Shown: piece by piece, positions 25,922-34,721 of the stretch
Numbering within the stretch: position 1 is the first letter of the stretch
How the letters are laid out: each line of letters starts with the position of its first letter
Origin: Marinimicrobium sp038419845
GTDB lineage: Bacteria; Pseudomonadota; Gammaproteobacteria; Pseudomonadales; Cellvibrionaceae
Length of the DNA stretch: 64,000 nucleotides
Reading direction: 5' to 3'
Assembly (NCBI RefSeq): GCF_038419845.1
Contig: NZ_JBCAQT010000012.1
Span: forward strand, 62,001 to 126,000
The notes under the pieces: model-generated
Seen by the model: the letters and a program-made list of their open reading frames with translations, nothing else
The model's database searches: none
What the model was told of the DNA's origin: nothing
Program-made: the position numbers and the translations under genes

Positions 25922-26896
25922 TCAATAAGACGGCAACTCAAGGTGCTGGAAGAGCTCCTCCAGCTCCGCGCGGGAGTGGCGGTTGTAGGCCTCGTCGATC
26001 ACATCTTTGGTCAGATGGGGGGCGAAACGCTCGATGAAATCGTACATGAAGCCGCGCAGGAACGTGCCCCGGCGGAAGCCGATCTTGGTGACACTGCTCT
26101 CGAACAGATGGCTCGCATCCAGCGCCACCAGATCCGTGTCCTGGCGCTCGTCGTAGGCCATCTTGGCGATGATACCGATGCCCAGCCCGAGGCGGACATA
26201 GGTCTTGATCACATCCGCATCCGCCGCCGTGAACACCACCTTGGGCGCCAGACCGCGATTGATGAAGGCCTCGTCCAGCTTGGAGCGGCCGGTAAAACCG
26301 AACACGTAAGTCACAATCGGGTGCTTGGCCACCTCCTCCAGCGTCAGATGCTGAAGTTGCGCCAGAGGATGATCGCGGGGCACCACAATGCAGCGGTTCC
26401 AGCGGTAACAGGGCATCATCACCAGATCACTGAACAGCTCCATCGCCTCAGTGGCAATGGCAAAGTCCACCGTGCCGTCGGCCGCCATTTCCGAAATCTG
26501 CATGGGCGTGCCCTGGTGCATGTGCAGGGAGACATCCGGATACTGCTCGATGAAGGGCCCGATAACGGAAGGCAGCGCATAGCGCGCCTGGGTGTGCGTA
26601 GTGGCCAGGGACAGACTGCCCTTGCGCTCGTTACTGAACTCCTGGGCCACCTGCTTGATACTGTCGACCTTGCGCAGAATCTCTCCGGCGGTCTTCAGAA
26701 TGGCCTCACCGGCCGGCGTGATGCGGGTGAGATGCTTGCCGCTGCGGGAGAATATCTCAACACCGAGCTCGTCTTCCAACAGTCGGATCTGCTTGCTGAT
26801 CCCCGGCTGGGACGTGTACAGGCTCTGAGCGGTGGCAGAGACGTTGAGATCGTGGTGCGCCACTTCCCAGATATAACGCAGTTGTTGCAGCTTCAT
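25922..26896 (-). CDS. cysB: LysR-type transcriptional activator CysB
   Basis: CysB activates sulfur assimilation genes in response to N-acetylserine. Starting at ATG 26894-26896 the protein has 324 residues, the CysB length. It begins MKLQQLRYIWEVAHHDLNVS, with a winged HTH (SLYTSQPGISKQIRLLEDELG) and the effector-domain features ATTHTQARY, GTPMQISEMA, YVFGFTGRSKLD and GLGIGIIAKMAYD. The open frame upstream of this ATG is not conserved. The upstream gap carries a 13-bp palindrome that may be an autoregulatory site. It is transcribed apart from the flanking genes. Confidence 0.95.
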   Translation of the reverse strand: MKLQQLRYIWEVAHHDLNVSATAQSLYTSQPGISKQIRLLEDELGVEIFSRSGKHLTRITPAGEAILKTAGEILRKVDSIKQVAQEFSNERKGSLSLATTHTQARYALPSVIGPFIEQYPDVSLHMHQGTPMQISEMAADGTVDFAIATEAMELFSDLVMMPCYRWNRCIVVPRDHPLAQLQHLTLEEVAKHPIVTYVFGFTGRSKLDEAFINRGLAPKVVFTAADADVIKTYVRLGLGIGIIAKMAYDERQDTDLVALDASHLFESSVTKIGFRRGTFLRGFMYDFIERFAPHLTKDVIDEAYNRHSRAELEELFQHLELPSY

Positions 26897-26976
26897 ATTG
26901 CCCTCCGGACGGCCCCTTGCGGCAGGCCATTGCAAACCACCGACATATCCAACGGCCTGAAGGATGGTGTTATTAA

Positions 26977-26989
26977 AATTACGGTAATT
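26977..26989. promoter_or_regulatory. Palindrome in the cysB upstream region
   Basis: AATTACGGTAATT is a perfect 13-bp palindrome around a central G, 81 bp upstream of the cysB ATG in an AT-rich stretch. LysR-type proteins bind dyad sites near their own promoters, so autoregulation is plausible. Confidence 0.35.
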
Positions 26990-27119
26990 ATTCCTCTGCA
27001 GAATAGAGGCTTGCCAGGCAAATTTCCAGCCCTGACAGCACATTTTTGCCGCTTGCTATAACTTTAGACTATATAACGACAGATGTCAGGCTACCGTCAG
27101 ACCTCATTGTTCGCGACTT

Positions 27120-28025
27120 TCAAGATCCATTGTTTGCGACCCCATGAGGCACATGGCCGGTGGCCACATGCTCACTGGCCGAGACGCAGTGCTGTTGCTG
27201 GTCATCAAAGAACACATCGGCGCCATAGGCCTTTAGGAATTCTCCCTTGGGCAGCCCGCCCAGAAACAGGGATTCGTCAATCCGCACATTCCAGGCCCGC
27301 AGGGTACGGATCACCCGCTCATGGGCCGGCGCCGAACGGGCGGTGACCAGTGCGGTGCGGATCGGGCAGCGGGATTCGGTGAACTCGCTCTGCAGGCCCT
27401 GCAGCGCCGACAAAAAGGCCTTGAAGGGTCCGCCGGTCAGCGGGGTTTTGGCCGACGCCCGCTCGCTCTCGGTGAAGGCGCTCAGCCCCTGGCTCTTGAA
27501 CACCTGCTCGGCTTCGTCCGAGAAAAGCACGGCATCCCCGTCAAAGGCGAAGCGCAACTCTTCCTCGTGTTCGGATTTATTCTTGGCGGCGACCAGCGTG
27601 GCGGCGGCCACGCCCTGGTTCAGGGCTTGGCGGACATCTTCGCCATCCGTGGACAAAAACAGATGGCAACCAAAGGCCGAGACATAGCGATAAGGGCTGC
27701 TGCCACTGCAGAAGGCGGCGCGGGTGATGTTCAGGCCGTAGTGTTCGATGGAGTTGAACACCCGCAGCCCGGTATCGGCACTGTTGCGCGACAGCAGGAT
27801 CACCTCGACCCGTGGGTCCCCTTCCAGGCTCTCGTTCAGGTGCAACAGCTTCTGCACCATGGGAAAGGCGTCGCCGGGTTTGAGGACTTCGTCCTCACGC
27901 TCGATCTGGTACTGGGCGTAGGCTTCCAGCCCGTCGTTCACGAACACCTCGTGACTCTCGTCCAGGTTGAACAGCGCCCGGGACGAGATGGCGATCACCA
28001 GTTTGTTGCCAAAGCCTTTGGGCAT
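27120..28025 (-). CDS. 5'-nucleotidase (PF06189-type)
   Basis: The 301 residues match the bacterial cytosolic 5'-nucleotidase family related to eukaryotic cN-I, which hydrolyses nucleoside monophosphates. Features are the N-terminal LVIAISSRALFNLDESHEVF (HAD-like DxxxT variant region), VEVILLSRNSADTGLRVFNSI, FDGDAVLFSDEAE and the C-terminal FFDDQQQHCVSAS (acidic motif IV). The gene follows the BCCT transporter by 23 bp on the same strand and is probably co-transcribed. A link to osmolyte metabolism is not evident. Confidence 0.85.
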   Translation of the reverse strand: MPKGFGNKLVIAISSRALFNLDESHEVFVNDGLEAYAQYQIEREDEVLKPGDAFPMVQKLLHLNESLEGDPRVEVILLSRNSADTGLRVFNSIEHYGLNITRAAFCSGSSPYRYVSAFGCHLFLSTDGEDVRQALNQGVAAATLVAAKNKSEHEEELRFAFDGDAVLFSDEAEQVFKSQGLSAFTESERASAKTPLTGGPFKAFLSALQGLQSEFTESRCPIRTALVTARSAPAHERVIRTLRAWNVRIDESLFLGGLPKGEFLKAYGADVFFDDQQQHCVSASEHVATGHVPHGVANNGS

Positions 28026-28048
28026 AGGGTTGTGTGTCCCGCTGTCGG

Positions 28049-29650
28049 TTAGGGTTGCTGGTCTTTGCGCTCATGGGGCATGGAACCCATGGGACTCAAA
28101 GGCGGTGCCTCGCCCTCGGCCAGGTCTTTCAGGGAATACCCCAGATAGTCAGCGTGCAGCGCGCGGGTCAAGGATACCGCCATGAAGACCAGCAGTACAC
28201 AGAACGGGAAACCCAGGGCGGTAATCACATTCTGCAATGCCTGGAGCCCGCCGCCGAGCAACAGGGTCGCGGCCACCAGTCCCAACAGCACGGTCCAGAA
28301 CACACGCTGAACGGTGCGTGATGGCTGGTCGTCCTTGCGCGAAAGCAGATCAACCACCAGCGCCGCCGAGTCGACCGAGGTGGTGAGAAACACAACAATC
28401 ACCACCACCGCCAGCGCTGAGATGGCGCCTGCCCAGGGAAACTGTTCCAGAAAACTGAACAGCGCCACCGATACATCCTCCTGAACCTGCTCCGAGATAG
28501 CGACGCCCTGATTCAGTTCCAGGTCGATGGCGGCCAGGCCGAAGACCGAGAACCAGACCACGGTGAAAATCAGGGGCGAGCCCAGGGCGCCGAACACAAA
28601 CTGTCGGATGGTGCGTCCCTTGGAGATGCGGGCGATGAAAATGCCCACATAGGGAGCCCAGGAAATGGTCCAGGCGAAATAGAAGACCGTCCAGGTGCGC
28701 TGCCAGTTGCCTTCGTTATAGGCCTCGGTCCAGAACGCCAGCCAGGCCAGATTATCCAGGTAAGCCCCGATATTCTGAACGGTGCCGGAGACGATAAACA
28801 GCGTGGGCCCCGCCACCGCCACAAACAGCAGAATAACCAGTGCCAGAGCGATGTTGAACTCCGAGAGTCGCTTGATGCCCTTATCCAGCCCCAGGGCGAC
28901 CGAGACGGAAGCGACAAAAGTAATGGCGGCGACAATGAACATCTGCGACACCTGGTTGACCGGCAGACCAAACAGGTAGTTCATGCCACTGTTGAGCTGC
29001 ATGGTCCCCAGCCCCACCGAGACGGCGACACCAAACAGCGTACCCAGTAGCGCAATGATATCGATGGTCCAGCCAATGGGGCCGTAAATGCGGTTGCCCA
29101 GCACCGAGTAGAACACGCTGCTGATGCGCATGGGCAGGCCCTGGCGATAGGTGAAGTAGCCGATGGCCAGCGCCGGCAGGGTGAAAATGGTCCAGGTATG
29201 CAGCCCGTAGTGAAACAGCGAGATGGTCATCGCCAGCCGTGCTGCATCCTTGGTGCCACCCTCCACTTCCGGCAGCGGGGGCGAAGCGAAGTGATACATG
29301 GGCTCGGCCACGCCCCAGAACATCAGGATCGTGCCAATACCCGCCGCGAACAGCATGCAGAACCAGGTGGTGGTAGCGTACTCGGGGCCCTCGTCATCGG
29401 GCCCCAGGCGGATTTTCCCGTAGCGGCTCGAGGCGACCCAGATCAGAAACAGCAACAGACCACTGACACTGAGTACATAAAACCAGCCGAAATTGGAGAA
29501 AGTGAAGCCGCCGAGCGTATCAAAAAACGCGGCGAACTCCTCATTGAAGGGAATGGCAAAGCCGACGAACAGGACAACGATTGCAACGGAAATGAAAAAG
29601 ATCTGGGGAATCGCGCTCAGCCCCAACTTTTGCCCCAATTTCTCGAACAT
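28049..29650 (-). CDS. BCCT-family transporter (betaine/ectoine/choline type)
   Basis: The 533-residue protein has 12 predicted membrane helices and the BCCT signature around WTVFYFAWTISWAPYVGIFIARISKGRT. GIGTILMFWGVAEPMYHF in TM2-3 and the Gly-rich ALLGTLFGVAVSVGLGTMQLN helix-3 segment match sodium-coupled members. Position downstream of the ectoine genes suggests uptake of ectoine or glycine betaine. It lacks a long C-terminal osmosensing tail like that of BetP, having only about 30 residues after the last helix. It starts 75 bp after the TPR gene. Confidence 0.92.
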   Translation of the reverse strand: MFEKLGQKLGLSAIPQIFFISVAIVVLFVGFAIPFNEEFAAFFDTLGGFTFSNFGWFYVLSVSGLLLFLIWVASSRYGKIRLGPDDEGPEYATTTWFCMLFAAGIGTILMFWGVAEPMYHFASPPLPEVEGGTKDAARLAMTISLFHYGLHTWTIFTLPALAIGYFTYRQGLPMRISSVFYSVLGNRIYGPIGWTIDIIALLGTLFGVAVSVGLGTMQLNSGMNYLFGLPVNQVSQMFIVAAITFVASVSVALGLDKGIKRLSEFNIALALVILLFVAVAGPTLFIVSGTVQNIGAYLDNLAWLAFWTEAYNEGNWQRTWTVFYFAWTISWAPYVGIFIARISKGRTIRQFVFGALGSPLIFTVVWFSVFGLAAIDLELNQGVAISEQVQEDVSVALFSFLEQFPWAGAISALAVVVIVVFLTTSVDSAALVVDLLSRKDDQPSRTVQRVFWTVLLGLVAATLLLGGGLQALQNVITALGFPFCVLLVFMAVSLTRALHADYLGYSLKDLAEGEAPPLSPMGSMPHERKDQQP

Positions 29651-29725
29651 CTGGTGCTCCTTCTGGCGGCGCCGCCGGTGTGGCGACGCCTTATCTTATT
29701 AGGATCATCATTATTATTCAAAAGC

Positions 29726-30634
29726 TCAGCTGTTATCACCCTTGGGTTCTTCGGCCAGGGGTTGGCCGAGCAGCTCCCTGAACGCCGGCAGATCGTGCAG
29801 TGGGAAGAGTGCGGGGTCTTCCATCACCGCGTCCCGATAGCTCTCGGCGCGCCTGAGTGCCTCGCCCAGAAAGTGGACGGCGTCATCGTAGTGATGCAGG
29901 GTGGTGTGGGCACAGGCCAGCTGATAAAACGCATTAGCGTTATCGGAATCAATGGCCAGCGCCTGCTGACACAGGTTGACCGCCCACTGCGGCTCACCCA
30001 ACTCCAGAACCACATCGGCCTTGTAGGCCAAGGCCTCACAATCCTCGGGCTTCATCAGCAGAATCTGATCGTAGATGGCGATCTTGTTGGCGGGCGTGTG
30101 CTCCAGATTGGCGCGCAACCAGAGCGAATGCAGCTCCTGCGTGCGCTCAATCTCTTCCCGATTGGCATCAATATGCTGCGTTTTCTGTGTCAGCTGCTTT
30201 TCAATGCCCCGCAGGCGGACCTCGTAGGCATTGACCAGCTTGCCGACTTCCTCATCCGCCAGGTGACTCATCTTTTCCTTGATGTCGCGAATGGAATTCC
30301 ACCCCAGAAGCACCAGAATGGAGCTCACCGCTGCAATCAGATAGAAAAAATAGGTCACCGTGTTGGTGGCGTAGGTCACTCCGCGATCAATGGAGGAAAT
30401 CTCTCGATCCACCACCTGCTGGATCAGATCCGCCCGCTGGTTGGACAGATCCACCCGCAGTTGTTTCAGCTCATCGAGCATGTAGCGCTCAATGAACGGG
30501 TTGTACATGGGTTCCTGCAGCTTGTCGATCTCTTCGGCCACGCGCTGTCGGCCCGCGTCCGGCTCTTCATCGCCGAACGCGGACCCGACAGGCAGTAGCA
30601 TCATAAACGTCGTCAGCAGAGCTAGGCGGCGCAT
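29726..30634 (-). CDS. TPR-repeat membrane protein in the ectoine gene row
   Basis: The 302-residue protein is of unknown function. It has a signal peptide (to about 22), then a helical, probably coiled part (MYNPFIERYMLDELKQLRVDLSNQR). A single membrane helix follows near 92-112 (YFFYLIAAVSSILVLLGW), then a second coiled segment and TPR-like repeats at about 185-270 (CEALAYKADVVLELGEP, NAFYQLACAHTTLHHYDDA). It overlaps the end of the aspartokinase gene by 13 bp, so it is translated from the ectoine transcript. An osmotic or envelope stress role is only inferred from context. Confidence 0.8.
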   Translation of the reverse strand: MRRLALLTTFMMLLPVGSAFGDEEPDAGRQRVAEEIDKLQEPMYNPFIERYMLDELKQLRVDLSNQRADLIQQVVDREISSIDRGVTYATNTVTYFFYLIAAVSSILVLLGWNSIRDIKEKMSHLADEEVGKLVNAYEVRLRGIEKQLTQKTQHIDANREEIERTQELHSLWLRANLEHTPANKIAIYDQILLMKPEDCEALAYKADVVLELGEPQWAVNLCQQALAIDSDNANAFYQLACAHTTLHHYDDAVHFLGEALRRAESYRDAVMEDPALFPLHDLPAFRELLGQPLAEEPKGDNS

Positions 30635-32058
30635 ATGGCGTCACCGTGGTCATGTACTTCTACCAGGCAACGGTGCAGGCTCTGCACAGCGAGCTCATAG
30701 TCGTCCTCGTCGATAATAAACTGCATATCCACCTGACGGATCGACTGATGCATCGCCAATACGCTGATATTGGCTGACGACAGTGCCGAGACGGTTTTGG
30801 CCAACATGCCGGGCACCTTCATGTCACTGCCAATGGCGGAGACGACGGCGACCTTGCGCACGTCAATTTCCGCATCCGGGTACTTCTCTTCCAGAATATT
30901 ACGGATCCGGTTGACGGTTTTCAGGTTGCCCGAGACATAGTGCACGATGGTGTTGGCATTGATGTCTTTGCTCACCACGTGCGCCTTGAAGCGTGAAATC
31001 TCATGCAGAATACCCGAGTCGTACTTCTCGATGTTACCCATCATGTCCTGGTCGAACAACTCGATGGCGTACAGACGCTTGCGACCGGCAATGATCTCCA
31101 CGCAGGGCTTCTCGCTTACGTAATCGCCAGTGATCAGCGTACCCGCGTGATCCGGATCAAAGGTGTTTTTCACCCGCAGGGCAATACCACTCTGACGCAG
31201 GCCTTTGGCGGCGCGGGGGTGAATGGCTTCCATCCCCAGGTTGGCCAGCTGGTCCGCCACGTCATAGTTGGTGCGACCAATGGGAACCACTTTGTCGGCA
31301 CCGACAAGACGGGGGTCCGCACTGCTCAGGTGGAACTCCTTGTGAATGATCGCTTCGTGAGCACCGGTCAAAACCGCGATGCGGCTGAAGGTCATCTCAC
31401 TGTAGCCACGGTCAAAGCTGGCCATCAGGCCCTCTTTACAGTGGGTGTAGCCGGTGACAATGGGGATCTCTTTGGCGAAGTCGATACCCTCAAAGCACTT
31501 GCGGATCATCTCATCCAGCGGCAGCGCGCCGTCGGCTTTCCAGCCGGACAGGTCGACAAACCGGGCATTGACACCATCGCGCTGGAGCAGTCGGGCCATG
31601 TTCCAGGCGCTGTGCGCCTCGCCGATGCTGGCGAGCATTTCGCGCACGGTGAACAGGTGCGCGTTCAGCTCAAAGTGACCGTGCTGACACAGACGCTGCA
31701 GGTCGGTCAGGCAGCGCTCGGCATCATCGAGGCGCAGCTTGATGTAATCGTCCGCCTCCTTGAGGAGCTCGGTATCGGCAAAGTACATTTTGTTGATTTC
31801 ATGCACCTTCTTGCGCACCGCATCAAAGGCTTCCATCCAGGGGTCGTCGTCATTGGTGCTGGAAAACAGACCGTAAACACCCGGTTGACCGTTCTTTTTG
31901 TTCTCCAACAGCAGATCGGTCAGGCCGCCATAGGCGGAAACCACAAAGATGCGGTTATACAGATCTTCGTCTCTACCGTTCTTGAGCACGACATTGTCGC
32001 GCACGGCCTCGTACTCACTCATTGAAGTACCGCCGATTTTCTCTACGGTATGTGACAT
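30622..32058 (-). CDS. ask: Ectoine-specific aspartate kinase (Ask_Ect)
   Basis: It phosphorylates aspartate, the first step toward aspartate semialdehyde and ectoine. The 478 residues have the kinase motif EKIGGTSMSEYEAV at the N-terminus (family KFGGTS altered to KIGGTS), FVVSAYGGLTDLLL, and two C-terminal ACT domains (VVSAIGSDMKVPGMLAKT, ANISVLAMHQSIRQVDMQF). This sequence type is the feedback-resistant Ask linked to ect operons. A good ribosome-binding site (GGAGG, 5 bases before ATG) fixes the start at 32058. It follows ectC by 85 bp. Confidence 0.93.
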   Translation of the reverse strand: MSHTVEKIGGTSMSEYEAVRDNVVLKNGRDEDLYNRIFVVSAYGGLTDLLLENKKNGQPGVYGLFSSTNDDDPWMEAFDAVRKKVHEINKMYFADTELLKEADDYIKLRLDDAERCLTDLQRLCQHGHFELNAHLFTVREMLASIGEAHSAWNMARLLQRDGVNARFVDLSGWKADGALPLDEMIRKCFEGIDFAKEIPIVTGYTHCKEGLMASFDRGYSEMTFSRIAVLTGAHEAIIHKEFHLSSADPRLVGADKVVPIGRTNYDVADQLANLGMEAIHPRAAKGLRQSGIALRVKNTFDPDHAGTLITGDYVSEKPCVEIIAGRKRLYAIELFDQDMMGNIEKYDSGILHEISRFKAHVVSKDINANTIVHYVSGNLKTVNRIRNILEEKYPDAEIDVRKVAVVSAIGSDMKVPGMLAKTVSALSSANISVLAMHQSIRQVDMQFIIDEDDYELAVQSLHRCLVEVHDHGDAICAA

Positions 32059-32143
32059 AGTTCCTCCATTTTGGACTTAATAATCCGGTCGTGTCTGTTT
32101 CTGTGAACATTGACGACCGGGTCGACCTACCAAGCGCTTCCGA

Positions 32144-32542
32144 TCAGTCGGACACTTCGTCGCCGGTCAATTCATAGGCGCCTTCGGCGTTGTGCTTCTC
32201 GTTGCCATGCAGCGGCGGATTGAAAACACAGGCCATCTTCATCTCTTCAAAGCCACGCAGAATGTGCTTGTCGTGTTTGTCCAGGATGTAAATGGTGCCC
32301 GGCTCGATGGGGTAAACCTTGCCATCATCCAGGGTTTCCACCTCACCCTTGCCGCTGATGCAGTACACAGACTCCAGGTGGTTCTGGTAATGCAGATGCA
32401 GTTCGGCACCGCGGTAAATCGTGGTGATATGGAATGAAAATCCCATATTGTCGTTTTTCAGTAGCAGCCGGGTGCTGTCGAAACCGGTGGATTCGATTTT
32501 GCGGCTGGACTTTTCAGCGTCTTGTAATTTGCGGACGATCAT
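32144..32542 (-). CDS. ectC: L-ectoine synthase EctC
   Basis: EctC closes N-gamma-acetyl-diaminobutyrate to ectoine. The 132-residue cupin has the family start MIVRKLQDAEKS, GMGFSFH-like NMGFSFHITTIYRGAELHLHYQNHLESVYCISGKGEVE, and ERHKL-like LDKHDKHILRG. The metal-binding residues (Glu in HLESVYC, Tyr and His) are present. TTGGAGTAGC precedes the ATG. It starts only 37 bp after the ectA stop; the ectB gene that normally lies between them is missing. Confidence 0.96.
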   Translation of the reverse strand: MIVRKLQDAEKSSRKIESTGFDSTRLLLKNDNMGFSFHITTIYRGAELHLHYQNHLESVYCISGKGEVETLDDGKVYPIEPGTIYILDKHDKHILRGFEEMKMACVFNPPLHGNEKHNAEGAYELTGDEVSD

Positions 32543-32579
32543 ATGCTACTCCAATAGTCTGTTAATCGATCATTAAGGG

Positions 32580-33101
32580 TTAAACTTCCGAGCCCCGCTC
32601 AACGTGAAAGGGGCCAATGATCAGCAGGTGCTCATCGTCGTGCTGACCGCCAAAATGCGTGTCCTTCTCGAAATAAACTTCGCTGTCCAGCTCGGTATCC
32701 AGGTCCCGCGCCAGGCTGCGGAACAGCCCCCAGGACGCTTCGTTATCGGGGGTGATGGTGGTCTCGATATAGCGTACATCGACACAGGCCTCACGCTCCA
32801 GCAGGTGCTTGAGCATGCGCTTGGCCAGGCCCTTGCCCCGCGCCTCGCTCGAGATGACGATCTGCCACACAAAGAGCGTGTCCGGCTTGTTGGGGAGGAC
32901 GTAACCGGAGACAAAACCCACCAGCTGCTCGCCATCAAACACCGCCACACCGGTGTCGGCGAAGTGGGAGCACTGCAGCAGATTGCAATAGATGGAATTG
33001 GGGTCCAGGGGCGGGCTGTCGGCAATCAGGCGATGGAGGGGGTACCCCATTTCGGCCGTGGGGCGACGAAACTCCAGATTGTCTGAGGGTTTGTCGTTCA
33101 T
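32580..33101 (-). CDS. ectA: L-2,4-diaminobutyrate acetyltransferase EctA
   Basis: EctA acetylates diaminobutyrate with acetyl-CoA. The 173 residues start at ATG 33099-33101 (MNDKPSDNLEFRRPT) with GGTGAAGG upstream; the longer open frame to 33254 runs into the promoter. The GNAT fold shows VWQIVISSEARGKGLAKRMLKHLL (acetyl-CoA loop) and the substrate-side motif PLDPNSIYCNLLQCSHFADT, conserved in EctA. It heads ectA-ectC-ask. Its substrate is normally made by EctB, which is absent here. Confidence 0.95.
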   Translation of the reverse strand: MNDKPSDNLEFRRPTAEMGYPLHRLIADSPPLDPNSIYCNLLQCSHFADTGVAVFDGEQLVGFVSGYVLPNKPDTLFVWQIVISSEARGKGLAKRMLKHLLEREACVDVRYIETTITPDNEASWGLFRSLARDLDTELDSEVYFEKDTHFGGQHDDEHLLIIGPFHVERGSEV

Positions 33102-33126
33102 ATCAGATCCTTCACCAAGTAAAAAC

Positions 33127-33155
33127 ATTATAGGGTCTATGGGTGCAAACCCCAA
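33127..33155 (-). promoter_or_regulatory. Candidate sigma-70 promoter of ectA
   Basis: On the minus strand, TTGGGG (33155-33150) and a consensus TATAAT (33132-33127) are 17 bp apart. The -10 lies 25 bp upstream of the ectA start codon. The -35 is poor, which fits activation or osmotic control. Confidence 0.5.
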
Positions 33156-33244
33156 CACATCAAGTCTAGCAGGCCTTTCAAGACCCATCAGAAACCACTC
33201 AATGTTGCTTTGAGTTGAAATAATTAGGGAACTAAAGATATATC

Positions 33245-33257
33245 TATAGTACACTAA
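33245..33257. promoter_or_regulatory. Candidate EctR operator
   Basis: TATAGTACACTAA has half-sites TAGT and ACTA around a 2-bp spacer. It agrees closely, as far as I recall it, with the EctR-binding site reported upstream of ectA in Methylomicrobium alcaliphilum (half-sites around a GT spacer). It lies 59 bp before the ectR ATG and about 90 bp upstream of the ectA -35, so it probably controls ectR and possibly a distal ectA promoter. A plus-strand TTGAAA (33215-33220) and TATATC (33239-33244) could be the ectR promoter. Confidence 0.5.
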
Positions 33258-33315
33258 GGTTTATGACGAGTCCAGCACACCACTGACAAACCGGAATTGT
33301 TAAGGAGCCATCAAC

Positions 33316-33906
33316 ATGACCGACCAGAACACCGACGCGCCCCACTCCGAGGCCACCTGCCTGGCCTCCAAAGCGGAGCAGAATCGCGCTGTTTTCAAAG
33401 CCATGAGCACTTCCGACAAGATCGAGCAGGTGCTGGTTTCCCTGCGCCGGGTCATCCGCGCCACCGACCTGCACTCCAAACAGCTGGTCAAGACCATGAG
33501 CGTGACCGGCCCCCAGTTGCTGCTGCTGCAGATCGTGCAGAACAAGGGGGAGATGACCATCAGCGATCTGGCCAAGGACATGAGCCTGAGCCAGGCGACG
33601 GTCACCACCATTCTGGACCGCCTGCAGAAACGCGAGCTGGTGGAGCGGGTCCGCTCCGAGACCGACAAGCGCAAGGTCCACCCCAGGCTGACCTCTCACG
33701 GGCGCAAGATACTGGAAAATGCCCCGACCGCCCTGCAGGACAATTTTGTCCGCCGGTTCCGGGAGCTGGATGAGTGGGAACAGAGCATGATCCTGGCCTC
33801 ACTGCAGCGGGTGGCAGAGATGATGGACGCCAAGGATATTGACGCCTCTCCTTTCCTGGACATCGGTGCTCTCGATCGGGCCATTCCCGAGCGCCCGACC
33901 CCCTGA
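33316..33906 (+). CDS. ectR: MarR-family regulator EctR
   Basis: The 196-residue protein has a winged helix-turn-helix typical of MarR: MSVTGPQLLLLQIVQNKGEMT, SDLAKDMSLSQATVTTILDRLQKRELVERVRSETDKRKV. The N-terminal extension and the C-terminal QRVAEMMDAKDIDASPFLDIG match EctR, the repressor of ectoine genes in methylotrophs and halophiles. It is divergent from ectA with 214 bp between the start codons. AAGGAG lies 9 bases before the ATG. Confidence 0.9.
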   Translation: MTDQNTDAPHSEATCLASKAEQNRAVFKAMSTSDKIEQVLVSLRRVIRATDLHSKQLVKTMSVTGPQLLLLQIVQNKGEMTISDLAKDMSLSQATVTTILDRLQKRELVERVRSETDKRKVHPRLTSHGRKILENAPTALQDNFVRRFRELDEWEQSMILASLQRVAEMMDAKDIDASPFLDIGALDRAIPERPTP

Positions 33907-34060
33907 CATCCCGGGCGCCGGCTCCCGGGGTGCCGAGTCGTTTTTCGGGCTGGCCAGCGGTCTCTGACGGCTGTATCATTCGCCCATCACAACGATGTGC
34001 CCAGCGGCCTCCGCCACTGTGGTCCGCCCCGACAACCAGCCTCAGAGACAGACCCGCTCC

Positions 34061-34630
34061 ATGACCCTGGCGAACCAACTGACACTCGTACGCATCGTCT
34101 TCATCCCACTGTTCGTGGTGGTGTTCTACCTGCCCTTTGGCTGGGCGCATTTCGTCTCGGCCCTGATTTTCAGTGTCGCGGCCATCACCGACTGGGCCGA
34201 CGGCTATGTCGCACGCAAATACCATCAGAGCACCCCGTTTGGCGCCTTTCTCGATCCGGTAGCCGACAAGCTGATGGTGGTCATCGCCCTGGTGCTGCTG
34301 GTAGGCCTGCACCAGTCCCCTTGGTTCAGCGCTGCGGCCATTGTCATTGTGGGTCGTGAAATCGTGATCTCCGCCCTGCGCGAGTGGATGGCGGAGCTGG
34401 GTCAACGCGCCAGCGTCGCGGTCTCCTATATCGGAAAAATCAAAACCACCATGCAGATGACCGCCCTGATCGTCCTGCTGGCGGACATTCCGCTGCTGCT
34501 CTGGGTGGGCTACATCGCCCTCTACGGCGCGGCCGGCCTCACCCTCTGGTCCATGATCCTCTACCTGCGCGCCGCCTGGCCCTATATGCGCGCCACCGCG
34601 ACTCCCGAGGACGAGCCGGAGGAGCCATAA
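34061..34630 (+). CDS. pgsA: CDP-diacylglycerol-glycerol-3-phosphate 3-phosphatidyltransferase PgsA
   Basis: PgsA makes phosphatidylglycerophosphate, the committed step to phosphatidylglycerol. The 189 residues form about six membrane helices with the CDP-alcohol phosphotransferase signature DWADGYVARKYHQS-TPFGAFLDPVADK, which holds the four metal-binding aspartates. The ATG at 34061 gives the usual N-terminus MTLANQLTLVRI. It is followed by tRNA-Cys and tRNA-Leu, a linkage shared with E. coli and Pseudomonas, but here it converges on uvrC instead of following it. Confidence 0.95.
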   Translation: MTLANQLTLVRIVFIPLFVVVFYLPFGWAHFVSALIFSVAAITDWADGYVARKYHQSTPFGAFLDPVADKLMVVIALVLLVGLHQSPWFSAAAIVIVGREIVISALREWMAELGQRASVAVSYIGKIKTTMQMTALIVLLADIPLLLWVGYIALYGAAGLTLWSMILYLRAAWPYMRATATPEDEPEEP

Positions 34631-34721
34631 ATCGGCTTGAGCCACAAGAATTTCGGGATAAGTGCCAGAAAACCCTAGGATTTTTCAGCCGATTCCGATA
34701 GAATTCGGCCCTCTTCAATAA

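Noticed and set aside
29198..30598. 466-codon plus-strand frame opposite the BCCT and TPR genes
   Set aside because: It spans two well-supported minus-strand genes and shows only low-complexity antisense sequence.
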